A stretch of DNA of 64,000 nt from Anastrepha obliqua (taxonomy: Eukaryota; Arthropoda; Insecta; Diptera; Tephritidae): positions 47,094,001 through 47,158,000 of the forward strand of contig NC_072895.1 in the NCBI RefSeq assembly GCF_027943255.1, in the 5' to 3' direction. Position 1 is the first letter of the stretch. Each line of letters starts with the position of its first letter. Positions 10,906 through 21,739 of this stretch are shown piece by piece. A program made the position numbers and the translations under genes. The notes under the pieces were generated by a model that saw only the letters and a program-made list of their open reading frames with translations, ran no database searches and was not told where the DNA came from.

Positions 10906-12216
10906 ACAGGGTGGCTGATGAATTTTGCTACATTAAGAAACTCAAATAACTTTTTTTTTAATGTATGGAATTCATTTATTTTTTTTTCAAGTTGAAGGTC
11001 AAATTTTATTAAATGTAGCTTAACTAGTTTTAAAAATAATTGAATTTAAATGCCCCCCATGCTCGTTGACACAAGTGCGGCATCTTAGTAAAAAGTTGTT
11101 CATTGCTGCTTTGAGAGTTGCGACAGGAATAACCGCAATTGTTGCCCGAATGGATTGTTTTAGTTCATCCAAATTTGTTGGCTTTGTTTTACAAACTTCT
11201 TGTTTACATAAACCCCACAAGAAAAAGTCAGGTGCAGTAAGGTCAGGCGACCTTGGGGGGCCAACGAAATTCGGAGTTTCTTGAAATCAGTTTATTGGGA
11301 AATTTTCGTCGCAACTCTGTCATAACAGTCTGGGCTATGTGAGACGTTGCCCCATCTTGTTGAAACCACACAGAGTTGAAAGGAATTCTCTTTCGGCGTA
11401 GTTCTGGATAGAAAAATTCTTTCAGCATTTTCAAATAACGGTCTCCATAACCGTAACGGTGTGACCATTTTCTTCAAAAAATAAGGCCCGACAATACAGC
11501 GTGAAGAAACCGCACACCACACTGTCACGCGAAGAGGATGCAATTCCGTCTCGTTGAGTATCTGTGGGTTAGAAGTACTCCATATTCGACAATTTTGTTT
11601 GTTCACATTGCCGTTTACATCGAAATGGCCCTCATCAGACATGAAAAGGCAGTTTAACATGTTATGGTCTTCTTCCACCATTTGCAGGATCTTCTGGCAA
11701 AATTCCAAGCGAATCGGCAAGTCTGCTGCATTCAGTTTGTTAACCATTTGAATTTTGTAGGGAAATAAGTCTAAATCTTTGTGCATTATTGTTTGCAAAG
11801 ACTGTCGGCTGACACCAAGTTGAGCAGATAAGCTTCTTGTTGAAACTCTTGGATTGCTTTGTATAGCTGCAGCTACAGCAGCGATCGTTTCCTCCGTCCG
11901 AACTGGTGGGTTTCGATGATAAGGCCTTCTTGCGACTGTTCCTTGCTCAGCAAAATTATTCACCAGTCTCATTATGGTCCATCTGCTCGGGGGATCGCCG
12001 CCAAACATCCGCCTCTACTCTCTCTGTACCAAAACTACGGACTCCAGTGCGTGATAGCGGCGGACTATCCAAATTCTTGTTTGCGTGTCCCAGTTATCCA
12101 TTTTAATAAATTTTAAAGATCAATCTGTAAATTAAAACAAAAATTGAACAGATAACTTAAAAAGAAAAAAAGTTATTCAATTTTTTTTTGGTAGCGGCTT
12201 TCATCAGCCACCCTGT
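10906..12216 (-). mobile_element. Nested Tc1-like element (family B), 1.3 kb
   Basis: TIRs ACAGGGTGGCTGATGAA at the left (10906) and the same sequence inverted at the right (ending 12216) are flanked by TA. Inward of that the arms share TTGCTAC/CCGCTAC. The element lies inside the piggyBac transposase gene, so it inserted after piggyBac. Its own transposase runs on the minus strand. Related sequences are at 27531-28400 and at the right window edge. Length and end structure fit a full-length Tc1/mariner-superfamily element. Confidence 0.92.
11020..12101 (-). pseudogene. Tc1-like transposase, lightly damaged
   Basis: From ATG at 12099-12101 (MDNWDTQTRIWIVRRYHALE) the frame meets one stop near 12015 (probably a Trp codon changed to TAG). 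It continues through the HTH region (GGDPPSRWTIMRLVNNFAEQ, STRSLSAQLGVSRQSLQTIM) and the first catalytic block FMSDEGHFDVNGNVNKQN. A missing base in a T-run near 11480 and another near 11450 shift the frame. The second catalytic block (VWFQQDGATSHIAQ) lies at about 11365. An extra C in a C-run near 11260 disrupts the third block, which reads APDFFLWGLCKQEVC in the other frame. It ends CVNEHGGHLNSI. So there is one nonsense change and about three single-base indels, which implies a fairly recent copy. All three catalytic acidic residues are still encoded across frames. Confidence 0.85.
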
Positions 12217-12948
12217 ATTTTCTTCCCAACTGGTATCCGAAGGTACAAATGACCTTCTTCTCCACTTCAATGTCTTGGGGTCAACTTTTTCAAAGCAATT
12301 ATCAGCCACACAAGTTTTCGGCTCACATTCTTCTGCAATTATATTTTCGAGGAGGTATAGTTTCCATTCTTTGCACGATCCCTTCCAAATTCTTCTCTAG
12401 CACTGCAGAAATGTCATCCATCTCATCATCACTTTCGTCGTCAGAAGAGGCATTCCAATCAAAGTTAACAATCCTTTAAATATCATCATCTGTCAATCCT
12501 TTCTATTTCGGTCTCATAATTAAGTACAAAAATATTTATTACCACAATGGCCCAAGGTTGCCCACCAGCAACATTGCAACTTTGAAAATTACTCACCTGG
12601 TTAATATTTTTAACTAATCAAATTTAAATTCAGTTTCGTAAAGTTGAATCCTTGCTAAAAAACATATGTCATAAACTTTTTAAATTGTTCCATTATTATA
12701 AAAGTTACTCACCCACTTTAAAAACTCTTTTGAATTCCACAACAACATTTTCTGCGCTACACTTGGTGTTTATTCAACATAACTTCGCTAAATGATCTAC
12801 AAATGATATTTTTTGCTCATATTTTGAGTAGATACATAAAAGTACTATTATCATTTATAACGAACAGGCAAAAACAAGACGAACGCTTTCCGTAAGCTGT
12901 TAAACTGCCGAAGTTGCTCACAGGCAACGTTGGGGTCGAGAGGGTTAA

Positions 12949-13504
12949 ACAAAAGTATGTTGTAGCTGCCACAAACGATGCAAAAATTATAGTAAGTACG
13001 AATACTATGCAAGCCGATAAGTGCTTAATGGTATGTTTTTAGCAATCGTAAAACGAAGAAAAGCAAACAAGAGCTTTTACCACTGAGTGCGTGTGTATGT
13101 GCGCACGAGCGCTTAGCCCTTTGTCATTTCAATATCTGTTGCCTCTAAACTCTATAACTATTTAATTTTGCTTGTTTCTATGTCCTCTGTAATACTCCAC
13201 TAATACTGTTTTTTTAAATAACTGGTATTCCCAAAACAAATTTTCTAGCTGAACTACCTTCCAAACGCAAGTTTTGTTTTGCGGTAGACAAAGGGTTGGG
13301 CATGTTGAAAATTCTTGTAATTGCGCATTTAGCATCTTTTTCATACACATCTACTAATAACAATTCTATAGTAAATGTATCTCAGCACTGAATCACAGAT
13401 GCATTCATAGTTTGTTCAGTACCACTACTTTCCGCTTATACTTTGTTAATGAATTTACGTTCAGGCATGATTTTCAGCAACACCAATCAGATGTGAATTC
13501 ATGG
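12949..13504. other. Gene-free spacer
   Basis: No coding signal or repeat that I can recognise. A short GTGTGTATGTGCGC stretch lies near 13090. Confidence 0.4.
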
Positions 13505-13675
13505 GCGAATTGCTCCTGAAATCCACAGAGTTTAATAAGCCAAATGCACAAGTGAATTTCTATCATCCACTGGTGATTTCGATGCTCTTCTTCTAGTGAA
13601 AAATGAAATTTTATTTATTACTATTTAATTTCATTATTTTAAGCTTTTTATGTAATATAATTTTTATTTTACTTT

Positions 13676-13927
13676 TTATGATTTACGGATGTTAAAGTTT
13701 CGTTGAGGTATCGGTTTTGAAGTTGCATGGATGTTCGAAGCTGCATTTTCGCGTGGCTCGATGCCTCCGTTTCCGATATTGGTTCTAAAATAAGATATAG
13801 AAATCCGATTTTTTTCAGATTTTAATACAATACCTTTGAGTATATTGCAGAATGCCTTGAATAACTTTACACCATCTTTCCAATGCATGCCATCAATATT
13901 CGTTGCAGAAATAATTTCATCAGCCAA
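13676..13927 (-). CDS. Unclassified ORF in a possible small transposon
   Basis: An 83-codon ORF (start MADEIISATNIDGMHWKDGV, then a basic tail with NIHATSKPIPQRNFNIRKS). I do not recognise the family. It lies between GGGCGAATTGC at about 13505 and an inverted GCAATTACAG/GGGCGAATTAC-like end at about 14275. These could be TIRs of a short element of Harbinger-like or other type, but the match is short. It may equally be a chance ORF. Confidence 0.25.
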   Translation of the reverse strand: MADEIISATNIDGMHWKDGVKLFKAFCNILKGIVLKSEKNRISISYFRTNIGNGGIEPRENAASNIHATSKPIPQRNFNIRKS

Positions 13928-14639
13928 AACTTTTAATGTATTTGGAAAACGTCTAATTTAATTTTGAATCTTGTATTTGTAAATAAAATATTAAGGTTTT
14001 ACTTTTACTTAAATATTATACGATTTTCAAGACAAAGCAACAAAATAAATATAAGTTTGAAATAGGAGTTCGAAACACTAACGAAAGTAATTTCACCATC
14101 AATGAATATTTTTCAAAATAGAGGTTTGCTCTGCAAATACTTCCAGCTCTGCAAATTCTTCCGAGCCTCAATTTGTTTGTTGCCTCATGGGTAAGTTATT
14201 AGAACTCGGTCGAAATACAATCGAAAGTAACTATACGGCGATTCATGGGTGATGCAGATCTTTGACTGTAATTGCTGTAATTCGCCCCTGTAAAGGACGA
14301 ATTCAAAATAGTATAACTTTTTTTATATTAATCGCAAAAAACTTTTAAAAAAAGGACCTTAAAGCTAAAGAGTAGTACTTTGCGATGCCGTTGGGGAAAA
14401 TTAAAAAAAAAAACTTTACCTTGCTCAAAAATTTAAAAAATGGCCAAAATCCGCATTTTTTAACTATTTAAGTTAAAATTGCCAATAATCCTGACGTGCT
14501 GAAGCATTTTCAAGGTCATATCCGTTTTCAGCATAAAAAAACCTTTAAGAAACACCCATAGTCGTTTTAGAAACTGTACCTCGCAGGACTGTGTTATTTG
14601 TGAAATGTTAATTTTTGTTTCTTTTTTTGGGGATCGATT

Positions 14640-14868
14640 AGAAAAACACAATTTTATGATATCAATTACACTTTGTTATTCAGTATAGTCTCCCTGAATA
14701 TCAATACACCTGGAAACAGATGGAAGTCGCTGGGGGCCGAATCTGGTGAATGCGGTGGATGACCCCATAATTCGAACTTTCATTCATTGGTTTTAACCAC
14801 TGACAAAATGCTCTTGTGACACGGTGTATTGTTCTGATGTGTTGGCTCTAGTAATATACTGGTGATTT
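14640..14868 (-). pseudogene. mariner transposase C-terminal fragment
   Basis: Reading the minus strand gives a decayed second catalytic block (NNTPCHKS, corresponding to DNAPCHKS), followed by HPPHSPDSAPSDFHLF, the third catalytic block of DD34D mariner transposases (APSDFHLF). Nothing upstream of these blocks is present. It lies tail-on to an unrelated mariner relic that starts at about 14890 on the opposite strand. Confidence 0.75.
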
Positions 14869-14889
14869 GAAGCTGTATATGTGGGGTCT

Positions 14890-15870
14890 CGATCGCAGTA
14901 GTTGACATTCGTTTGAAGCGTAAAGACCCTTTTTTATCTGACGTCAAAGTGTTTACGTTCGTCCCGAATGCAGCTGAAACGTGTCATGTGTTGATCAATA
15001 TTTACGGTAAAGAGTGGTTTCGACGCTCCCAAAGTGGCAATTTCGACGTGAGTGATAAAGATCGCGAAGGGGCACCGAAAAAATTCGAATATGTTCAACT
15101 ACAACACTTATTGGATGAAAACACAAGTCAAACCCTTGATGAACCCTTGGATGCTGACAGATCAACCGTTGGTAAACATTTACACGCGATCGAAATGGTC
15201 CAGGAAGAAGGTAACTGGGTGACACATTAATTGAAGGAGAAGGATATCGAGAGACGTTTGGTGACGTGTGAGATGCTCCTTGAAGGGCATAAAAAGAAAG
15301 GATTTTCTGCATCGCATCGTCACTGGCGATGAAAAAATGGATCTATTATGATAACCCTAAGCATCGAAAATGTTGGAGCCTGACCGGTGAACCAGGTCCA
15401 TCGACAGCGAAAAAAAATATTCATGCTTCAAAGTTTATCAGAAGGGCGCCATCTATTATGAACTCCGGAAACTATCACTGGCGATCGTTACCGACTGCAG
15501 TTAATGCGTTTGAATCGCGCTATCAAAGAATAGTTGTCGGAATGGGATGGTAGACATGACAAACTGATTTTGCTGCATGACAACGCCAGGCCACGCATTA
15601 CTAAATCGATCCAGAAATAAGATATTTAGAGGAACTGTATTGGGAAATCTTACCCCACACGCCGTATTCCCCAGACATTGCACCATCGGATTACCATCTG
15701 TTCCGATCAATGCAGTCAGCCCTTATTGCAGAGCGCTTCACTTCTTACGAGAGCACCGCAAACTCGCAATGAATCCATCAAGTCAAAAGAGCTCGAATTT
15801 TTCGTCAGAGGAATCCGTATGCTGCCTGAAAGATCAAATAAAGTTGTACCTCATTTAATTCTTTAAATAA
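14890..15870 (+). pseudogene. mariner transposase relic (mellifera/cecropia-like)
   Basis: DD34D mariner transposase in several frames. The first HTH (NAAETCHVLINIYGKEW, FRRSQSGNFDVSDKDREGAP) and second HTH (LQHLLDENTSQTLDE, DRSTVGKHLHAIEM) are followed by EGNWVTH and a stop where the family has a Pro-His-Glu-Leu stretch. Then come KEKDIERRLVTCEMLL and KKGFLHRIVTGDEK with the first catalytic Asp, a frameshift, and YDNPKHRKCW. The third block HTPYSPDIAPSDYHLFRSMQ is in frame 3 at about 15655-15715. The final ARIF..RNPYAA motif is also recognisable. Multiple stops make it dead. Subfamily naming is from remembered motifs and is inference. Confidence 0.82.
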
Positions 15871-18494
15871 TTCGTAACTTTGGCTAAGAAATGACGGAAA
15901 CTTATTCCCATACCAAATAAAAAATTACCAGCTTCACTAAATTTCCGCTAAAACATGTGTTAGATTAGGTTAGATTGAGTTGTTGTCTTCCGACACACTT
16001 CGGACTGTTGCGATACTACGCATAATAATTTGTGGCATTCAACTATCGTTTTTGACGAGTGTTTTACTGACTCTAACGATTTCACAACTGCCTGGCTGTC
16101 CGAGTATTCCGCCTGGCTGTCCAACTGAATGTAGTTTCAAGGTTCTAAACTATTGTTTAAGCTATAAAACAAAAACAAAAGTATTTTTCCGAAATCTTGT
16201 TGTTGATCTTCCGTTATTACCACTTGATTGGCTCTCTATGAACTTGCGTTAAGACTCTTTTTATTATTTTTAACGGTTGAAATCATTTGGCAGGCTTCAA
16301 ATTTTGTCCTTCATTCTGTCAGGAAAGCTGCTAAGTATTGCTAACCCTCGATTCAATGAAGAAAAAAACAAGAAATTTTTCCCATTTCCACAAAGTCTTG
16401 CAATTAATATGGAAACTTACTAAATTAATAACCGGAAAAATTATCTCAACCCATGTACTGCTACACATATGTACGTATGTATGTATGTACATACATAAGT
16501 TTTATTATAAAAAATAAGAAAATCCAACAGTAGTCATAAAAAGAAAAAAAACAAGGTTTTTATCTTTATAAAAGTGCTTCAATGCCTTCGTATGTTGCTA
16601 TTGTTGTTGTTGCTGCTAATTGAACTGGTCATTGTGATGGTCATAACGTGCAAACTCCTGCTGTGAATACACGTATGAGTTGTTGTTTGGCGGTTTGCCG
16701 CTTTACTTATGTCATTCTTATTGTTGTTGGAATTTTTGTGATTCTTGCAATTTTTGTGCTGCCATCGCCGGCTGGCTGGCTGGTTGAGTGCTCGACTGGA
16801 AACTTACAGATCGTATGCACTGTCGGGTGACAACACGGTTGTTAGCCTAATTGTCATCAGACGAAAACCGAGACGTTAAGGCGCTGCTGCTGCTGATGCT
16901 GCTGCTGCGGCGCCTCCGATGTGCGCGCTTGCCTGTGGAAATGTTGAGATGCCGCGGCAGAAGATAAATGACGCCTAATTGACATGTTTGCCAAGAAGGT
17001 GCGACTGACCATGTGACTGATTGTCGAGTCGGCCCCTGCAGCCGTTGAATATACATACATACATATGTACACGTGTGTGATTGTATGTATGTATAGTAGT
17101 AGTGCCGCCGGCAGTAGGTGAGTACTGTCATTGCGCTCCAAATGTGTGGTCATATTCGGTTAAATGGCGGCAACAGCTATAGCAATAACAACAGCGGCAA
17201 CGACACGAGCATAAGCATAAGCGGCTACAACAACTAAGATAAATGTAAACGGGGTAGGTACTAATTTGACAGTTCAATTGACACTTGAAGTAAGAAATAA
17301 AGTGGTTACGTATTAAATAAAGTCTACTACTCACATATGGATATTTGAGTAAGCTCATTTATAGATAGGAGACAAGAACTTACAAAGAGGGGAACATTAA
17401 ATTTCCTCAAAATTTGTCAATAGGTTTTCTTTATTCGATCTTTATTCGACATGGAATAAATAAAAAAGTTTACGAGTGAACTTGTCTCTCAATGAGCAAA
17501 AATCACACTTAATATTGTAGGTAATTATTTCATCATAGCCACTCATATCATAGAGCGTAGATTTTTAAACGATAGAAAACCATTGCGATTGACTCACCGA
17601 TCGTTTGAATGAAAAAGAGTTTGGTTAAGCTTGACCAAAATTACGAAGATGGAGCTGTGGAAGACTTTTATTTAAAAAAAATGTAAAATTCATGTAAACA
17701 TAGATGGTAATTGTAAAAAGAATAGGAATAAAGCTTGATAGATTACAAGATTTCGCCATATGAAGCAAAATTGCAAACTTTGGCTGTAACGTCGGAGAGT
17801 ATTTCATAGGTAGAGGAGGGAATGAAATGACAGCAAAATGTGTAAAGTTAGGCTAGTTAAATACAAACAATTTTCCAATCAGTCGCTACTGAGACAGCAA
17901 CGAAGTGAAGGTGCTGGCCCAACGCAAGCTGGCTCTGCTGGCTTGACTTCGATAACTGTCAAAAATGAAAAGAGAACAAATAGCAGCATTGCTTGAAGCG
18001 CTTGAGTACGACCACGTTTCAAATAGCACCCCTGTCTTTCATTTAATTTGATGTGGTTTAGCTTCATTTTTTAATTTTAGGCAGATTGGAGTGATTATTT
18101 ATTTACATTTGCTTTTCAAAAATGCTTGAAGAATATGTAATAAATGCTACTGGAAAGCATAGATGTACATCATTCTTGAATTGTTCCTCGCCTCTTGCAA
18201 GCTTGCGCAAAGGACTTTCAAGCAGCCCACAGTTTTATCGATCTAAATATAAATCGCGCAGCCAAAACTTTACTCGTTGACGTGATTGGCGTCTTGTACA
18301 TTTTTACTATTAAAAGATAAAATCGAAATATGTTTACACAGTTTCTAGTTAACATCTGGATTCATGAATACCTTCTTCTTCTTAGTCTTTCATTATAGGT
18401 TTTTCCGCACACAATTTACAGATAAGAATGAGCAACAGGTATAAGTTAACAATTTACTGAAATACTTATAATATTATGACCATTAAAAAGTAAT
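15871..18494. other. Gene-free, host-like DNA with microsatellites
   Basis: No gene is supported. It contains an ATGT/GTAT tetranucleotide patch at about 16468-16495, CTGCTGCTG-type triplets at about 16878-16912, a CATA repeat at about 17050-17070 and AACAACAGCGGCAACG low-complexity at about 17185. The 16.6-17.15 kb part is less AT-rich than the rest and lacks transposon hallmarks. It could be host intron or regulatory DNA, but nothing proves it. Confidence 0.45.
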
Positions 18495-18665
18495 TTTATT
18501 GTTGCACTTCCGTTGAAGTTGAAACCCAGCTTTCGCCCCATCGCTTTGATGGACGGCCCGGCCTGCGTCTTCCAGTTGGTATTAAATCTCTCGCTACCCT
18601 AAAAATTCTGTCGCTTCCAGCGCTCGTCACATGCTTGGTCCATGTATTATTGAATATGGCTAACA
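18495..18665 (-). pseudogene. RTE-like LINE ORF2 C-terminal scrap
   Basis: The minus-strand translation gives NTWTKHVTSAGSDRIFRVAR, then IPTGRRRPGRPSKRWGESW. This resembles the R.RGRP..RW tail found at the C-terminus of many RTE/BovB and related LINE reverse transcriptases. Only about 50 residues remain, and no active-site motif is present. Confidence 0.45.
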
Positions 18666-18959
18666 CATCAGTTTCCTTTTTTCCTTGTGCGGATCATCTG
18701 ATAGCTATGCCAAAGTTCAAAGCAAATACAGTAAGCAAAACCAGCTTGCATTCGGCGAGTGCCTCAACATGTTAATTTTTTTCACAAACACAATATCAGT
18801 TTTGCTGACCTCTGTTGTAAAAAAACCGCTGTCACGTCCTCTGTTACGTCAGCAAATCAGCAGATTCCTTCTAAATCGCCAAAAACCTGTTAACAGTCTG
18901 ATGTCGGCCACACCTTTTGTATTCTCTCCACCGTGGGAAGAAAGTATGTGTTTGTAACA

Positions 18960-19438
18960 ATATTCTAAAATTGGGGGGAAAAAATCCATTACTTTATCGG
19001 TAGACCGGTAAAGTATCGCCCCAGCAATTTAAAATTTCAGGTCGTTAAAAACATTTTACACTAAACAAATTCTTTTGCTATTTTTTGTTTGTTGTGAGTC
19101 ACAGGGTGTTGACAACCGAAGTCAACAAAGAGAAAATTCGGTATATTTTACAGTTTTTTTTTTATAAAATCGAAAATGCAAGCCAGGCCGCTGAATTTGT
19201 GAATGGTGTTTGTAGCTAATTACGTACAATATTAGTTTCGTCGATTTCGTTCAGGCATTTTTGATGTTAAAGAAAATGTTGATAATGTCGATAAAATTAC
19301 AGAAATAATCAAAGTTGAAGCATGTAAGTAGTCGTAACGTCTCCGAGGAGCTAAAGATCGACCGTAAAAGAGTTTTAAGCCGTTTTCGCAAAAATGTTAC
19401 GCAAAAATAATGGATTTCTTTTACACCAAACTAATATA
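18960..19438 (+). pseudogene. mariner deletion derivative (family C), copy 1
   Basis: N-terminal remnant of a mariner transposase: VNKEKIRYILQ at about 19115-19150, NASQAAEFVNGVC, then FRQAFLMLKKMLIMSIKLQK out of frame (the better copy at 25.3 kb reads FRSGIFDVKDAPR-like), and a VSEELKIDRKRVLSRF block. It then jumps to a 3'-terminal AATAATGGATTTCTTTTACA and CCAAACTAATATA. The copy at 25150-25690 has the same join. All catalytic blocks are missing. It immediately abuts the Tc1/mariner element at 19439. Confidence 0.7.
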
Positions 19439-20545
19439 TAGGGTTCGGCACTCGAAGTGTAACCAATTAAAAAGGCCACACTTAGTTTGGAAAATTACTT
19501 TTATTCAATTCAAAGTAGGAAATGTGTGAAAATACTACAAAATTAAGAATCAATTTACGTTTGCTCGATATGACCACCTTTTGCCTTGCCTGCCACCTAT
19601 GGCCTTGAGACGGCCCAGAAACGAATCGCAAGCTGCCCTAATGAACAATGGCTTTACCCAGCGCCTCGAGACTGGTGAGTCTTTTAGTTCGGACCGTGCA
19701 CTACAAAATGGCCCAAAGAGAATAATCCATCGGATCCACGACTGGTGAATTCGAGAGCCTTTGTGTGGACGTTATGGACTTTGGAACGTTGTTTTTTAGT
19801 CATTCTTGGTTCACTCGAGCTTTGTGTGACGGTGCCGAGTCCGGTTGAAACGTCCATGGTTTGCCACCGAAATGTTTGTCTGCCTACGACTTCAAAGCAA
19901 CCATCAGAATACTTTCCCGATAATATTTCGCATTTACCTTGACGCCATGCTCGATGACATCGATTGGAGCGGCCCAAACCATTACCTGTGGCGGGTGCTG
20001 CCTCCTGGTAGCCAATCGATGACTCAAATTCTCGTACCAACGGTTGGTGAAATAAACCCTACCGTTTCGGCAATTTACGAATTGCTCAATTTGAAAATTT
20101 TTCTCGTCAGAAAACACAACGTTCGGAAATTTACCGCTTTCGGCCACGCGAAGCAACTCCTTCGCTCTCTCAAGTCTGACTTGTCGCTGCTTTGGTGTGA
20201 GATTATGCACCTTTTGCATCTTGTAAGGCTTGACTTTGAGATTATTTTTCAGTATACGGCAGATACTTTGATCATGACGTTTCGCGATGCTACCAGTAAC
20301 AATGTAACGAGTAAACTTTATTTACTTTAAGGTGCTCGAGCTCACGAGCAAGCGCTGGTTGTGGTTTTCCAGCCCAATATAATGCAATAACATTTTCCGT
20401 TTGAAATCCATTATTGATTTTCTTTTTTCGCGTTTACTTTCTTCTAAACAATACTCTGGACTGTCATTTAGCCAACTAACAGACAGCTGATGCCTGTGCA
20501 GCGCGAGCGGTCTGAAGTTAATTACCCTTTGAGTGCCGGACCGTA
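19439..20545 (-). mobile_element. Tc1/mariner family A element, copy 2
   Basis: TIRs are GGGTTCGGCACTCGAAGTGT at the left (19441) and, reading inward, GGTCCGGCACTCAAAGGGTA at the right (ending about 20545). TA steps lie at both ends. Length about 1.1 kb. Inward of the left TIR the sequence AACCAATTAAAAAGGCC matches the preserved end of copy 1 at about 2430. The element carries a degraded transposase on the minus strand and abuts a SINE head at 20571. Confidence 0.85.
19680..20420 (-). pseudogene. Tc1/mariner family A transposase
   Basis: Best-preserved stretch, 20219-19884: KVHNLTPKQRQVRLERAKEL, GKFPNVVFSDEKNFQIEQF with the first catalytic Asp, HPPQVMVWA, then VKVNAKYYRESIL. The second catalytic block (PWTFQPDSAPSHKAR in copy 1) is present at about 19850-19800 in another frame (TGLGTVTQSSS is its shadow). 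The N-terminus is partly deleted: LVREL at about 20345 joins abruptly to a VTGSIAKR-like segment and then QSICRILKNNLKVKPYK. The C-terminal third, from about 19800, does not show the expected CVWG-type block. It is inactive. Confidence 0.75.
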
Positions 20546-20570
20546 CATATATATAATTATATATATATAA

Positions 20571-20655
20571 TTTCACCGAGATTCGAACCAACGTTCTCTC
20601 TGTGAATTCCGAATGGTAATCACGCACCAACCCATTTGGCTACGGTGGCCGCAAC
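20571..20655 (-). repeat. SINE tRNA-like head only
   Basis: Reverse complement of the SINE head: A-box-like TAGCCAAATGGG at 20631-20642 (minus) and B-box GGTTCGAATCTCGG at about 20577-20590 (minus). The body of the SINE is absent; a TA-rich run lies next to the B-box side. It sits about 25 bp from the end of the Tc1/mariner copy, as SINE fragment 2462 does beside the other copy. Confidence 0.75.
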
Positions 20656-21739
20656 CCGGACCCTATATATGTATGTAAATCACATGATAAAATGGTGCAC
20701 AACAATATTTTTACGAGCTTTCATATGTTTTTGTTTAAATTTTTTTTTAATATTTATTATTTTTATATAGTTCTTTGTCCACCAAAAACCGTATAAATCC
20801 AATTTTTAAATCTTATGCAAAACTTGGAAAAATTTCACAAACTTTTCATTCCAATTTCGCGGTTTTTAATTGTAATTTCTAGCAACACTTTTGGTATGCA
20901 GATTTATAGCTTAATAAGTTTTATTTCAATAAAGTGCTAAAATTTCGTTTATTCTATATGATTTTTTTTTCTTATAATATTCGCCATATGAAAAAAATGT
21001 CGTGCATTCGTTGTAGCTCTCACAAAATATGGCGCTTAAAATTGTGCTCCTCACTTCTTATATTGCATTATAAGGAATGGAGTGAGCGCTTAAAATATTT
21101 ACTTATCTTTCTATACACAAATTGGGGCGTACGCTTTTCCATACGTTCATACATACATACGTATTATATGTGCATGCCTACCTACACTATAAACTGAAAC
21201 AACTGAAAATATTTAGGTTTATGTACTAAAAGCTATAATTAAGTTCAATTATTTCATATGCAAAGCATAAGTGACGTTGATTAATGGACGCGCAAAAATT
21301 CATAGGCGAAACAGCAACAACAAGTGAGAAAGAAAGAGAGCAAGAGAACGATAGAGATATAAAAAAGCGTATAAGAAAGAAGTAGATGACTATGAAATTG
21401 ATGAACGCAGACATTAAAATATTAAAAAGAAAAATTGTATGTGCCGATGTATGTACATATGTATGTATGTAGATCTGAGCGCGCTAGGTGGAGCTTGCAT
21501 GATCGTTTGCTTCATCTAATTGCTGCTCAAATCCATAGCAAATTCGCTAATTTGAAGGAAAGCGTAAATAACAGATGCGTGCATATACTCATACATATGT
21601 ACATACTCGTACATATATTTTTCATCGAAAATTTATGGAAAGTATGTGTATGTATGTGTATAAGTATATGCACTACACGAATCATACATATACATTAGAT
21701 CGGATCGTTTGCTATACGATAGAAAAAACTTCGCAACTA
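20656..21739. other. Gene-free DNA with CATA repeats
   Basis: No coding region is recognised. Microsatellite-like ATACATACATACGTATTATA at about 21150 and ATGTACATATGTATGTATGT at about 21449-21468 are present. ORFs there are made of these repeats. Confidence 0.45.

Larger units (their letters stand above)
9522..12517 (-). pseudogene. piggyBac transposase, interrupted
   Basis: Minus-strand transposase in pieces. The N-terminus (ATG at 12515-12517) has an acidic start, DWNASSDDESDDEMDD, and two early stops. The coding sequence is split by the nested element. It resumes at 10902 with the DDE_Tnp_1_7-type block (TPVEYICTFFNSQVFYLITQ, NIKRYIGILLYMGFLKLPP). A further block reads at 10224-9895 (EMGIFATGTVRKNRIGNC, then KRWNPKEKVYIDVARP), normally followed by the last catalytic Asp region, which here frameshifts. 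The C-terminal cysteine-rich zinc finger is recognisable at 9522-9731 (KGRCRLFKTGTPMSKCLKCK, HLCRYNNKNCF). Several internal stops and frameshifts lie at about 10225-10540. It is clearly inactive, and the fold assignment is firm from block order. Confidence 0.88.
9325..12948 (-). mobile_element. piggyBac element with nested Tc1-like insertion
   Basis: Both ends carry the TTAA target of piggyBac elements (9325-9328 and 12945-12948), followed inward by matching TIRs: CCCTTTCGACCCCAACA at the left and, reading inward, CCCTCTCGACCCCAACG at the right. Subterminal inverted repeats are also present: TTTGGGCAATGGTGGTA near 9455-9471 against its inverted partner TACCACAATGGCCCAAGG near 12539-12557. The interior encodes a piggyBac-type transposase on the minus strand, interrupted by a 1.3-kb Tc1-like element at 10906-12216. 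Without the insertion the element would be about 2.3 kb, a normal piggyBac size. Ends are well preserved, but the transposase is broken. Confidence 0.92.

Noticed and set aside
16870..17150. CTGCTG-rich ORFs with Gln/Ser runs as a host transcription factor exon
   Set aside because: Only triplet-repeat translation and no domain or splice structure; polyglutamine-like ORFs are common chance products of CAG/CTG repeats.
17879..18067. Minus-strand ORF with a signal-like hydrophobic stretch and terminal Cys pairs
   Set aside because: Short, isolated, no recognisable family and no surrounding exons; chance ORF is likelier.
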